64,000 bases of DNA from an uncultured Porphyromonadaceae bacterium (GCA_905198125.1 CAJKBH010000004.1:47586-111585); one strand, 5' to 3'. Counted from the first letter of the stretch, positions 52,134-61,680 are shown. The notes: generated by a model from the letters alone, not told the origin. A program made the numbers and translations.

Positions 52134-54130
52134 AAGCATTATATTCCATCATCATATTGCTGTCCGCGACGCTGATGGCGTCGTGCCGAAGCCAGGACAC
52201 TCCCGACACACCCGATGCCGGCGTACCCGACGGCACGCCTGTCGAAATCGTGACGGGCGCCTCGTTCCCGGAGCTATCCTTCGCCCGGGAGTCGCGCGCC
52301 ATGAACGACGAGCCTACCGTAGACGAGCTGCTCAACACACTCAAGGTAAATCTGTTCGTGTTCGACCCCGCGGGCGTGATGCTGCAGTTCATCGGCCCCC
52401 AGGACGTGCAGATCATCAACATCGACGCCGCGAGCAAGATGGTGTATTTCAAGGTCAGCAATATCTACAGTTCGTCGCTCCCGCGCAGGCTGCATTTCGT
52501 CATCACGTCGGCACCCGACCTGCACGACATCAGCGGAGGCGAATATATATCGGCCATGGCCAGCGAGACCACCACCATGCCTGCCCTGGTGGTGGACGGT
52601 GGCACCGACGCCTACTGGGGCATCAGGGAGCTGGACAGCATCACCGACAATATGAAGCTGACCGTAAAACTGATACGCAACTTCGTGAAGCTGACGGCCA
52701 CCAGCTCGGCCGACCCCGGCGTGTTCCGCATGTTGGGCTACACGGTGGTGAACCGGCCCAGTTCCGGCACGGTGGCTCCCTATATTTATAAGGACCATCT
52801 GTTCGCCACATTCCTTGACTCGGACAACCAGCTGATCAGCTACGACGATATCATAGCGCAGGGATACTATGGCGTCAACCCGGCGGGCAGCGACGTGAGC
52901 ATGACACACACCACCGAGGCGGAGGTGGCCCGTGCGCTTCAGGAGTCGATGACGGGTCTGGCGGCCGGTGCAGCCGACACTCCGTGCTACATCTACGAAC
53001 GCACGCAGAGTTCGGTCACTTCGGCCGGCAACGACGTGATGGTGACATACATGATAGTGGCCGGCGAATATCGCGGCAAACGATGCTACTACAAGATAGA
53101 CATCGGGCGTGACAAGGAGGGCAAGTTCGGCTTCTACGACCTGCTGCGCAATTTCCAGTACACCGTCGACATCACCGAGGTTGGCGGCGAGGGTGCGCCC
53201 ACGGTCCTTGACGCCATGAACGGCGCCGCCCACAACAACCTCTCCACCTCCATCGTGACGCGCGACCTGTTCTCCATCGGATACGAAGGGGAGAAGATCG
53301 AGGTCAGCTCCACGCGCGTCATATTCACCGAGCAGACCGCCGGGTACGCGCTGAGATTCCGCTACACGCCGGCCAACGGCCAGACGTTCGACCCCGTAAA
53401 GCTGAAGATATACGATGTCGCGGACGAGGCGACGGAATACAATGTGTCCGGGGCTACGGCCACGTCACCCAAGGCCATAGACCTGACAGGCGACGTGATA
53501 GCAGGCGCCACCGTGACGCGTGGCGACGACGGATGGTACAACCTGAATGTCACCACCAAGGCGATTCCGGCCGACAGCCGCCGCCTGGAACAGAACATAC
53601 GCATATATTACAGCGGTGGCTCGGCCGGACTGGGGCGCACCGTCACGTTCATGCTGCGCCGTCCGTGGGAGTTCGGCAATGTTACGGCCACAGCTCCCGC
53701 ATCTACCATCGGCAGCGAGTTCACGGTGGGGCTTACGGTGCCACCGGGACTGTCTCAGTCGCAGTTCCCGCTGATCATCACGTTCGAGAGCGACAAGCAG
53801 AACATCTACGGCGTAAACGGCACGCCGCTGGCGGTGGCTACGGGCACGTCAGGATTCGCGGGCGCCACCACCGACGAAGTGATATGCTATGAATGGCGGC
53901 TGGAATGGAGCGAATACTCGGCGGAAGGCAACGAGAACGGGATGCGCCTTAACGCACGCTTCCGCACTAATACCACCTCGACGCAGGACCGCGCTTACAA
54001 CACATCGGGCATCGACGCCGCCGGGCTGACGGGGCGCACCGCCAACAACGGCAGCGCCGGGTTCTGCTTACGCATCGCCAACAAGGGGCGCAAATACATC
54101 CAGCCTATATACGTCAACGTCTCACGCTGA
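52130..54130 (+). CDS. Fimbrillin-family minor subunit lipoprotein
   Basis: 666 aa. Lipobox Cys19 (ATLMASCRSQ), processing-type motif RESRAMN (Arg56). N-terminal domains are fimbrillin-like (KVNLFVFDPAGVMLQFIGPQ, LTVKLIRNFVKLTATSSADP, FYDLLRNFQYTVDITEVG). From about 375 the protein changes to two or three Ig-like beta-domains (TRVIFTEQTAGYALRFRYTP, FMLRRPWEFGNVTATAP) and ends KYIQPIYVNVSR. Its start overlaps the tip gene's stop, so it is part of the first fimbrial operon and the last gene before the 450-nt gap. Exact place in the fibre unknown. Confidence 0.82.
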   Translation: MKALYSIIILLSATLMASCRSQDTPDTPDAGVPDGTPVEIVTGASFPELSFARESRAMNDEPTVDELLNTLKVNLFVFDPAGVMLQFIGPQDVQIINIDAASKMVYFKVSNIYSSSLPRRLHFVITSAPDLHDISGGEYISAMASETTTMPALVVDGGTDAYWGIRELDSITDNMKLTVKLIRNFVKLTATSSADPGVFRMLGYTVVNRPSSGTVAPYIYKDHLFATFLDSDNQLISYDDIIAQGYYGVNPAGSDVSMTHTTEAEVARALQESMTGLAAGAADTPCYIYERTQSSVTSAGNDVMVTYMIVAGEYRGKRCYYKIDIGRDKEGKFGFYDLLRNFQYTVDITEVGGEGAPTVLDAMNGAAHNNLSTSIVTRDLFSIGYEGEKIEVSSTRVIFTEQTAGYALRFRYTPANGQTFDPVKLKIYDVADEATEYNVSGATATSPKAIDLTGDVIAGATVTRGDDGWYNLNVTTKAIPADSRRLEQNIRIYYSGGSAGLGRTVTFMLRRPWEFGNVTATAPASTIGSEFTVGLTVPPGLSQSQFPLIITFESDKQNIYGVNGTPLAVATGTSGFAGATTDEVICYEWRLEWSEYSAEGNENGMRLNARFRTNTTSTQDRAYNTSGIDAAGLTGRTANNGSAGFCLRIANKGRKYIQPIYVNVSR

Positions 54131-54264
54131 CCGGGGGTCTTGACGCTAATCCGCTTCACTATATTAGAATTATTTAAAAATTTTTACCGTTGCCGAATTA
54201 GGGTAATTACTTTATGAAGATTCCGCGATTCAATACTTGTAATACCCTCATTATCTGCTATTTA

Positions 54265-54277
54265 CCCCCCCCCCCCC
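54265..54277 (+). repeat. Homopolymer tract of 13 C
   Basis: Thirteen consecutive C in an otherwise AT-rich gap, 95 nt upstream of the promoter of the second fimbrial set. Such tracts change length by slippage during replication. Confidence 0.95.
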
Positions 54278-54371
54278 GAAAAGACAATATGAAAATAGCC
54301 GGAAATATCGGACCTGCCGAAGTCGATTTTAACGCATTGACGATTTGTTTCCAAAATTTTCCGTGGCTTAT

Positions 54372-54403
54372 GTTGTATTATTTAAATAATTGTAGTAATT
54401 TTG
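54372..54403 (+). promoter_or_regulatory. Promoter of the second fimbrial operon
   Basis: GTTG at 54372-54375, a 20-nt spacer, then TAATTTTG at 54396-54403. One mismatch in the -33 box. The predicted leader is about 170 nt before ATG 54581. Confidence 0.55.
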
Positions 54404-54580
54404 TCCTTTGCAAATAACGTGTACAGCCACAGGACAATCCGTGGACAACGAGAGTTAATCAATTGACGATCACTTGAAGATTGACATTGCCCGTATATGA
54501 CGGAAACATCAGTAACGGAATCTATGCATAATTGTAAGATTGTGAGGAAAACAATAACAATAACAGTAATATAAAGAAGT

Positions 54581-56320
54581 ATGAAACATTTATGGAAATT
54601 CGCGTTCGGGGTGCTGGCACTCGCACTGGCGTCATGTAGCAGCGACGCTCCCGCACCGAACAATGGCAACGACGCCGACGGCGACGTGTACGCCACGCTG
54701 AGAGTCAAGCTTCCCTCCGCCACCCGCGCCGGTAACGCCGGCCAGGAATACGGACAGGACTCCGAGAACTATGTGAGCAAAATCCTTGTGGTGCTGACCA
54801 CAAAGAACGAGGCCGGAGACTACATCTTCCTTACCTACGACGAGGCGGACGCCATGGGCGGCGACCCGATTGACCCCGACCATGAAAACGGAAGCGTCAA
54901 CGAGCTGAAATACACCCTTAACTTCAGCGCCAAGAACATGAACCCCGACGCACTCGGCGTGGCGGGAGACGCTGAACGAGACATATACGTATTCGCATTC
55001 TGCAATCCCACTGCACGTCTCAGAACCATCGTCAGCAACTGGACAAGCGGCTCAACTACATTCAACGGCAGCAGCTCGGGCGTTGTCGGCGGCGGCAATT
55101 CCATCTGGAACGCCAATAACTTCCTGATGACCAACTGCCACATACCCGACGCGGTGAATCTTCCCACGCGCAGCCAGCTGGTACAGAACCACAACACTCC
55201 CGAGAAGGCGTTCAACCTCGGTACGGTGCATGTAAAGCGTGTGGCCGCACGCTTCGACTTCGCCCTCAGCGGCAAAATGGAGAACGGTGAGTACACCAAT
55301 AAGTACGAAATCAAGAATTCCACCGGCGAGGGCGTAATGGGTACCGTCGAACTCACCGACATGGCCATGTTCAACATCGCCAAGAACTTCTACTACCTGC
55401 CACGCACCAACTCCACATGGGACTGGACAGGCACCCAGACACTCTGCGGCGACCTGGAGAACGACTTTGTGATGAGCTATGACAACGGCTTCAAGAAACA
55501 GAGCCTGTCCAACGGAACTTACAAGAATTATTACTTCGCCAACCTGATCGGCAACACATTCGCCACCGGCGAGACCGAAGACCCGGGCACCGATGCGCCC
55601 GCCGGAGGCGGCTCAACCAAGCTGACCTGGACTTCCATCCGTCCCGCCGACTGGAACAAGAATACCGCGGACAACAACGAGGGCTGGACACAGGATCCCA
55701 AGAACGACTACCGCATCTGGCGCTACGCCACAGAGAACACCATCCCCGCATCTCCCGGCGAGAGCAACACGGCCGGTCAGAAAGTCGGCATCACCACCGG
55801 CGTTGTGTTCAAGGGTACTTTCACTCCCGCCAACGCCGATGTATGGAACGGCAACGTAATCTACCTGTACAAAGGTATCGTTTACGGTGACTTCAATGCC
55901 CTCAAGGCATACGTGACCAAGTATCCCGAATCGGTAGTGGCCACGGCCTTCAACAAGATCGACGCTCTGAAGAACGCCACCAACCCCGACCTCAAGACCG
56001 ACCTGCTCGCAAATCTGACCAGCATTCAGCGCGGCGACTTCAAGGCTTACGTGCCCGATGCCGGCAAGAACACGTACACCATGTACTACTTCTACTACAA
56101 CCGTCACAACTCCAACGGCAACAACTCGCAGATGGGCGAGAACGAGTTCGGCGTAGTCCGTAACAACGTCTACAAGCTGCAGGTAACCGCCTGCGGTTCG
56201 CTCGGCGAGCCCGAGGCTCCGGAGAATCCCGATAACCCCGACGAGGAGGAGAAGGCTTACTTCACCGTCAGCTGTCACGTGATGCCCTGGACGGTACGCA
56301 TCAACAACATCGAATTCTAA
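54581..56320 (+). CDS. Mfa1-family fimbrial major subunit (second set)
   Basis: 579 aa. Lipobox Cys19 (LALALASCSSD), processing motif SATRAGN (Arg49). The order of features is as in Mfa1: KILVVLTTKNEAGDYIFLTY near 63, VHVKRVAARFDFALSGKMEN near 210, then ENEFGVVRNNVYKLQVTACG near 525, and the terminal FTVSCHVMPWTVRINNIEF. It shares only this architecture with the first-set subunit at 45161, so it should make an antigenically different fibre. A stable hairpin (56339-56364) separates it from the anchor gene. Confidence 0.92.
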   Translation: MKHLWKFAFGVLALALASCSSDAPAPNNGNDADGDVYATLRVKLPSATRAGNAGQEYGQDSENYVSKILVVLTTKNEAGDYIFLTYDEADAMGGDPIDPDHENGSVNELKYTLNFSAKNMNPDALGVAGDAERDIYVFAFCNPTARLRTIVSNWTSGSTTFNGSSSGVVGGGNSIWNANNFLMTNCHIPDAVNLPTRSQLVQNHNTPEKAFNLGTVHVKRVAARFDFALSGKMENGEYTNKYEIKNSTGEGVMGTVELTDMAMFNIAKNFYYLPRTNSTWDWTGTQTLCGDLENDFVMSYDNGFKKQSLSNGTYKNYYFANLIGNTFATGETEDPGTDAPAGGGSTKLTWTSIRPADWNKNTADNNEGWTQDPKNDYRIWRYATENTIPASPGESNTAGQKVGITTGVVFKGTFTPANADVWNGNVIYLYKGIVYGDFNALKAYVTKYPESVVATAFNKIDALKNATNPDLKTDLLANLTSIQRGDFKAYVPDAGKNTYTMYYFYYNRHNSNGNNSQMGENEFGVVRNNVYKLQVTACGSLGEPEAPENPDNPDEEEKAYFTVSCHVMPWTVRINNIEF

Positions 56321-56338
56321 CATAGGATTCCCCATAGG

Positions 56339-56364
56339 TCCGGGCAAGATTGCTCCTGCCCGGA
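56339..56364 (+). other. Stable hairpin between major-subunit and anchor genes
   Basis: TCCGGGCA (56339-56346) pairs perfectly with TGCCCGGA (56357-56364). No U tract follows. It may protect the abundant major-subunit mRNA or partly terminate transcription, keeping the anchor at low level. Confidence 0.65.
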
Positions 56365-56401
56365 TCACCACTCTACTAAAGGTATTAAAAAGGAATCAAC
56401 A

Positions 56402-57526
56402 ATGATGACTTTCAGAAAACGCACATTCAGCAGCATAAAGAGACTTGCCGGCGCGCTCCTCGCGTTCGTGGCACTGTCATCGGTCTGCATCGGCGCGACA
56501 TCCTGTTCGGAGGTGTACGACGCCCTCGAGGAGTGTCCGCAGGGCGTGGTGCTCCGCTTTGTGTTCGACCACAATCTGGAGTTCGCCAACGCATTCCCGT
56601 CGCAGGTTGATTGCCTTTCTCTCTACATCTTTGACGGGGAAGGCAATCTCGTGGAGCGCAGGGTGGAGACATCCTCCGTGCTTCAGGACGAGGACTGGCG
56701 CATGACGCTCGACCTCCCGGCGGGCGACTATCACGCCGTGGCCTACGGCGGCCTGGAATGCGACAAGGCTTCGTTCTCGCACACCAAGGCCGTGGACAAT
56801 ATCAAGACCCTCGCGGACCTGCAGGTGGCCGTCAACAGTGTGCATACCGGCGACGAGGCGGCGCGTCCCGCCACGCCGCTGCACGACCTGTTCCACGGCG
56901 CGCTCGACTTCACCGTGACCGACGCCCTGGACTATGACAAGGCCACCCTGTACATGATGCGCGACACCAACCACATACGCATCGTGCTGCAGCATCTGGA
57001 CAACACTCCGGTCAATGACCGGGACTTCCGCTTCGAGATAGTGGACGACAACACCATGTTCGACCATGCCAACAACGTGCTGCCCAACGGCACCGTCACC
57101 TACGTGCCCTGGACCACAGGCACCGCCAACGCCGGTCTGAACGGACTTCCGGCAGGCGACGAGGATACGCGGACCCGCGACCTCGCCGACCCGGTGCAGG
57201 TGGCTTTCGCCGAACTCAGCGTGTCGCGCCTGATGTATAAGTCCGGATTCACCTGGACGCAGCCCGACGGCAAGACACAGCGCGGCCCGCGCCTGCGCAT
57301 CCTCTCGCTGGAGAACGGCCGCACGGTGTGCGACCTGCCGCTGAACAATTACCTGCTGCTCCTTAAGAGCGAGGCCTTGGGCAAGATGGACAACCAGGAA
57401 TTCCTGGACCGCGCATATCGCTACAACATGGTGTTCTTCCTCGATCAGGACAACGCCTGGGTGCGCATGAACATCATTGTGGACGACTGGACCGTCCGCA
57501 TCAATAACGTGGACCTGGACTCCTGA
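56402..57526 (+). CDS. FimB/Mfa2-family fimbrial anchor subunit (second set)
   Basis: 374 aa. Lipobox with Cys35 (SSVCIGATSCSEV), followed by the Mfa2-type start EECPQGVVLRFVFDHNL. Motifs shared with the first-set anchor: SQVDCLSLYIFDGEGNLVER, DYHAVAYGGLECDKASF, LHDLFHGALDFTV, YMMRDTNHIRIVLQHLDNT, and the end NMVFFLDQDNAWVRMNIIVD. No [ST]RA processing motif. It is probably the membrane-attached base of the second fibre. A minor-subunit gene follows after 37 nt. Confidence 0.92.
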   Translation: MMTFRKRTFSSIKRLAGALLAFVALSSVCIGATSCSEVYDALEECPQGVVLRFVFDHNLEFANAFPSQVDCLSLYIFDGEGNLVERRVETSSVLQDEDWRMTLDLPAGDYHAVAYGGLECDKASFSHTKAVDNIKTLADLQVAVNSVHTGDEAARPATPLHDLFHGALDFTVTDALDYDKATLYMMRDTNHIRIVLQHLDNTPVNDRDFRFEIVDDNTMFDHANNVLPNGTVTYVPWTTGTANAGLNGLPAGDEDTRTRDLADPVQVAFAELSVSRLMYKSGFTWTQPDGKTQRGPRLRILSLENGRTVCDLPLNNYLLLLKSEALGKMDNQEFLDRAYRYNMVFFLDQDNAWVRMNIIVDDWTVRINNVDLDS

Positions 57527-57563
57527 GGATCAGACCGTAGATTTTGACAAAGATTTTGACAAA

Positions 57564-58658
57564 GTGAAGATTTACCGTTACATATTACTCGCCATCGGGG
57601 CGCTGGCCGTCGGACTGATGTCCGGGGGCTGTTCGTCGCGCAAGTCCGATGAACCCCGGCCCGACCAGGGGGAGTTCTGTGAGCTGGTAATATCTCTCAG
57701 CTCGGAGACATCCGTGACCGACAGCCCGGCCACCCGCGCCGACCGGCCCTGGGATAACGACCCCGACCCGGAAGACGGCTTCCCTTCGGAATACAGGATT
57801 GACCGCGTATTGCTCTATTTCGTAACGCCCGGCAATGCCATCATACCATTCTCTCCCACCCTCACCGACCGTGACGACGCCAACAACACCGTGACATACA
57901 GCACCAGGATTGACGTGCGGTCGCATTTCGTGAGCCATAATGCCGACGGCTCCCTGTCGCTGTCGGGCCGCATCGTGGCCGTGGCCAACGGACCCGAGGA
58001 CTACACCCCCGCCGACCCGTTCAACCGCATACCGTTCGCCATTTCGGACGTAGACACGCACGGCCTCATCCCGATGTGGGGCGTCCGCACCGTCACCAAT
58101 CTGCCGCTGACCGTGGACGGCACATCATACGCCGGCGAGATCAAGTTGCTGCGCGCCGTGTCTAAGATTACCATCGAGATGGCCGACGAGTTCAAGGATC
58201 AGTACAACATCGTAAGCGTAGAGCCCAATCAGAGCAATTATCTCACGCAGGGATATATCGCGCCCGGCGGCGCTGCAGAAGCCACAAGTACCGGCGCGCT
58301 GTTGATGGAGGGTTGCTACAATCCGTTCCTTGACGCCACTGCCGACACCGCGCCTAAATTCTATAATATAGGAGAAAACAAGGTGTGGGGTTATCTGGCC
58401 GAACGCAGAGGGAGATATGAATTAGAAAGGTTGGGCTTCACCGTGACATTGGCGGAAAAGGGCCATCCGGAGCGCACTTTCACCGGCAAGGTCTATCTCT
58501 GCGATTACAAAGACGGCAAACCGTATGTACCGAGCTTGTTCCCGCAACTGGTGCGCAATCACGATTATCAGTACAGGATTTCATTAAGGGAACTCGAATT
58601 CGTCATTTCCTTCAAGGAATGGATATTCGGAGGCACGGTCCATATAGAACTTGAATAA
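57564..58658 (+). CDS. Fimbrillin-like minor subunit lipoprotein (second set)
   Basis: 364 aa from GTG 57564, which gives the lipoprotein signal (V)KIYRYILLAIGALAVGLM with Cys23; the longer frame from 57477 would overlap the anchor gene by 50 nt and lose the signal. Processing motif SPATRADRP (Arg58). The body is Mfa-type (RIDRVLLYFVTPGNAIIPF, LLRAVSKITIEMADEF, PQLVRNHDYQYRISLRELEF) and is about 150 residues shorter than its first-set counterpart at 48193. Two copies of ATTTTGACAAAG (57541-57552, 57553-57564) directly precede the start, the second ending on its G. Confidence 0.85.
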   Translation: MKIYRYILLAIGALAVGLMSGGCSSRKSDEPRPDQGEFCELVISLSSETSVTDSPATRADRPWDNDPDPEDGFPSEYRIDRVLLYFVTPGNAIIPFSPTLTDRDDANNTVTYSTRIDVRSHFVSHNADGSLSLSGRIVAVANGPEDYTPADPFNRIPFAISDVDTHGLIPMWGVRTVTNLPLTVDGTSYAGEIKLLRAVSKITIEMADEFKDQYNIVSVEPNQSNYLTQGYIAPGGAAEATSTGALLMEGCYNPFLDATADTAPKFYNIGENKVWGYLAERRGRYELERLGFTVTLAEKGHPERTFTGKVYLCDYKDGKPYVPSLFPQLVRNHDYQYRISLRELEFVISFKEWIFGGTVHIELE

Positions 58659-58668
58659 TAATATCAGC

Positions 58669-61600
58669 ATGACTGTCAGGAAACTGAAATATATATTGCT
58701 TACGCTAACGCCGCTGTCCGCGATGCTTATGACGGGGTGTCTCGACGAACCGCTTGTCGAAACTGACAGCTTCGACAATCCGGACGTGATCTCGTTCACC
58801 GCCGTTACGGGGACGGGAGCCGTGGGCGCCTCTACTCGCGCCGGCGAGGAGAAGCAGCTGTACGAGCCGTTGGTGCTGACCGATGACGCGGCCTCGCAGA
58901 CCTTGTATCTGCACACCTACGACTCGGAGCGCATCGGATTCGAGCCGGGCGACGACGTGCAGTCCGCCCAACAGGACGGCGCGCATACGCGCGGCAACCA
59001 GATCGAGACCGCCGAGGACCTGATCAAGTTCCACAAGGACTTCATGGTCAATGCTTGTTTCAGGGACTTAGGCAATGAATATATCGAATGGAGCAAGACG
59101 CAGGTGTCGTCGGCCAACAACTTCTGGCGCACCGAAAAGACCCGTTACTGGCCCGGTGAACGCGAACTTTCGTTCATGGCCGTATCCCCGACGGCGGAAT
59201 TCAACAGCCTGAACAATAAAGTCTTTTCCGACCTGCGCGCGGCATTTTCGTACACTGCGAAGAAACAGGGAAACAACCGTGACGCCGAGGCGCAGACCGA
59301 CCTGCTGTTGGCAGCCGGCGCGTGCAGGAAGTCAAGCAGTGTCGACGGACGCGCTCCGCTGAAGTTCCATCATGCCCTGTCGGCCATCAAGTTCGCCGTG
59401 CGCGACGTGCTGGACGGCGAGGTGGTCAACGTGCAGATTGCCGGTGTACACAGCTCGGGCAATTGCGAATACTTTGCAGAGAGCAACGGCGAGGGCCGGT
59501 TCGAATGGTCCGACCAGACAGGCAGCGAGACTTACTCACAGAACTTCAACTATGCCATAAACGGCCGTCCGTCAGGCGGCATCGATCCCGGCGACGATTC
59601 GCAGGACATACTGCTGAACGACGCGATGCCGGAGAAGACTTTCATGCTGATTCCCCAGCGCATTCCCGACAACGCCGAGATTATCGTGACCCTGAAACGC
59701 ACGAATCCCGGCAAGGACGAGGACGGCAATCAGCTTCCCGAGACCATCACCGTACGCGGCAAGATCAAGGCCAACGACGTGCAGGAATGGCTTCCCGGCC
59801 ACGAGTACGTCTACACCATCTCCACCTCCAAGGACAACTGGGTGTATGTGTTCAATGCACGTGGCAATCAGGCCAACGGATATAACAACATCTATGTCTA
59901 TAGCCCCAATGCCCAGGAATTCGACACCTATCAGAACACGGCATATTACAGCGTTCAGAGCTACCGTTACCGCGCCAACAATCAGACTATTGTGGAAGCG
60001 TGTCCCTGGAATGCAAGCCATGACGGTTCGCTGTCCTATAATGTGACCGGTGGGGGTGAAGCGCCATATCCTTCGGCAAATCCACAGCAGAAATGGGTGG
60101 ATGCCTCGACATGGATAACCGATAACTTCGCCACGCCCCTCAGCGGCAAAGGCAATGCCGACAGAAGCTTCGAGCAGCATGACCTGAATTTCTTAGCACA
60201 CTATGTAGCTACCGACTGGATAGGTGACGAAGATATGCAGGGGTACAAACCGTATGATGGATATACTAAAACAAAACCTTACGATCTGTCCAAGCCCGGA
60301 GGCATGGCACGTAACACAGCCAACTGTTATGTCGTTGACAGAGGCGGATGGTATATGTTCCCGCTTGTTTACGGAAATGCCATCAAGAACGGGGCTACGA
60401 ATTCTTCGGCATACGAATGCCAGAATAAGTCAACGGATGCCAACCTAAAGTTGCTCTCCTCATTGATTGATTATAAAAACCGAACCATATCAAGTCCAAA
60501 CATTACTGCACCAACTAACGCAAGAGCGGAATTGGTATGGGAGGACGCCTATAACCTTGTCGACAGTTTGGAACTGACGACCATCAACGGAGAGAAGATG
60601 ATTCGGTTCTATATCGATCCTAACATCATCCAGCAGGGTAATGCCGTAATAGCATTGACTGACGGTTCAAACAAGGTAGATGGCAAAAGTCCCGTTATCT
60701 GGAGCTGGCATATATGGGCCACGGAGCATTGGATTGACAAGACTACGCGCAAACCCCATGCTTTCGACACAGGTAACAGCACATTCAACACATACAAATC
60801 GTCTGCAGCAAAGACTGAGAACGGTATGGTTATCGGTCTCCGGCAGTGCGGAGACGTAGCCGTGACATACAATCAGAAAGGCCGTTCATTCATGATGGCA
60901 GCATACAACTTAGGCTGGTGTGACCCTAAAAAAGTCCTTTATCTGAAACGGAAGGGCACGATGGATTTCGTACAGTATCGTCCTGACGGATCTACAAAAA
61001 GCGGAAAGACCGCTCAACTGCCAATCATCCAGGAAGGTGAAACCATTGACTATAAATATGCCAATAACGTTTATTATCAGTGGGGACGAAAGGATCCGAT
61101 ACGCGGATTCTTTAATCACGAGCATTCGCGTAAACGCGTGTTTGGACCACGGGCACCAATAGCAGCCTATGATAAAAGGGTCAATATCGGGGATGCAATA
61201 CAAAATCCTAACGTCTATTATGTCAGCAATCAAGGTTCCGGCTCAGAATTTGAAGACTGGCTTACAACCAACTTCAAATCAAATCTATGGAATAATAATG
61301 CGACTTCCAGTCTGGCAAACCGCGATGACAACAACGACCATGCGGATTTATGGAGCCATACAAAGACGATATATGATCCTTCTCCTGCAGGATATCTGAT
61401 ACCAAATGCGGGCGTCTGGCATGTAGTTCAAAAAAGTTGGGTAAATAATTCAACCGGTAAATGGGCAGGCAGCAACTGGCCATTGGCCACATTTAAGAGT
61501 AAAATCAACGGGGATGTAATTGATGCTTTCAATTACAAAGTGTGGGGCAAGGGAAATGCCAATAAAGATAATGAAGCCTTGTTCTTCAGTTCAACTGGCA

Positions 61601-61680
61601 ACAGATGGTGGACCGATGGATGGAAACCGAATGGCATTGGAGCCGGTGAAAACTTTGGCAAGAACGTATCTTACGCGTGA
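58669..61680 (+). CDS. Putative fimbrial tip adhesin (second set), lectin-like domain interrupted by an in-frame TGA
   Basis: 1003 aa to the first stop, from ATG 58669 (MTVRKLKYIL); a TTG at 58651 overlaps the previous gene. Lipobox Cys24 (LMTGCLDEP), processing motif ASTRAGE (Arg57). N-terminal fimbrillin-like domains (about 60-390: FHHALSAIKFAVRDVLDGEV, EWLPGHEYVYTIST) are followed by a long, AT-richer section. Its C-terminus is the start of a FISUMP/lectin-like domain (SPAGYLIPNAGVWHVVQ, FFSSTGNRWWTDGWKPNG). The domain stops at ...GKNVSYA followed by TGA 61678-61680, but the same frame stays open for 54 more codons and ends with RRAMGRPVRCIREY, the usual end of this fold. So the gene is a point-nonsense allele or is read through. 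Confidence 0.88.
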   Translation: MTVRKLKYILLTLTPLSAMLMTGCLDEPLVETDSFDNPDVISFTAVTGTGAVGASTRAGEEKQLYEPLVLTDDAASQTLYLHTYDSERIGFEPGDDVQSAQQDGAHTRGNQIETAEDLIKFHKDFMVNACFRDLGNEYIEWSKTQVSSANNFWRTEKTRYWPGERELSFMAVSPTAEFNSLNNKVFSDLRAAFSYTAKKQGNNRDAEAQTDLLLAAGACRKSSSVDGRAPLKFHHALSAIKFAVRDVLDGEVVNVQIAGVHSSGNCEYFAESNGEGRFEWSDQTGSETYSQNFNYAINGRPSGGIDPGDDSQDILLNDAMPEKTFMLIPQRIPDNAEIIVTLKRTNPGKDEDGNQLPETITVRGKIKANDVQEWLPGHEYVYTISTSKDNWVYVFNARGNQANGYNNIYVYSPNAQEFDTYQNTAYYSVQSYRYRANNQTIVEACPWNASHDGSLSYNVTGGGEAPYPSANPQQKWVDASTWITDNFATPLSGKGNADRSFEQHDLNFLAHYVATDWIGDEDMQGYKPYDGYTKTKPYDLSKPGGMARNTANCYVVDRGGWYMFPLVYGNAIKNGATNSSAYECQNKSTDANLKLLSSLIDYKNRTISSPNITAPTNARAELVWEDAYNLVDSLELTTINGEKMIRFYIDPNIIQQGNAVIALTDGSNKVDGKSPVIWSWHIWATEHWIDKTTRKPHAFDTGNSTFNTYKSSAAKTENGMVIGLRQCGDVAVTYNQKGRSFMMAAYNLGWCDPKKVLYLKRKGTMDFVQYRPDGSTKSGKTAQLPIIQEGETIDYKYANNVYYQWGRKDPIRGFFNHEHSRKRVFGPRAPIAAYDKRVNIGDAIQNPNVYYVSNQGSGSEFEDWLTTNFKSNLWNNNATSSLANRDDNNDHADLWSHTKTIYDPSPAGYLIPNAGVWHVVQKSWVNNSTGKWAGSNWPLATFKSKINGDVIDAFNYKVWGKGNANKDNEALFFSSTGNRWWTDGWKPNGIGAGENFGKNVSYA

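Larger units (their letters stand above)
54131..54580. other. Intergenic region between the two fimbrial gene sets
   Basis: 450 nt, AT-rich, with a 13-nt C run and a promoter (listed separately). No clear terminator for the first set is visible. A 67-codon open frame across the C run is not a credible gene. Confidence 0.6.

Noticed and set aside
54214..54417. 67-codon open frame through the poly-C tract
   Set aside because: Mostly AT-rich intergenic sequence; it overlaps the promoter and has no plausible signal or domain.
61678..61680. Genetic-code reassignment or selenocysteine at the internal TGA
   Set aside because: TGA is the normal stop of many genes here (for example at 26628 and 28742). 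I see no obvious selenocysteine element next to the codon, and related domains do not have Cys there; a point mutation is simpler.
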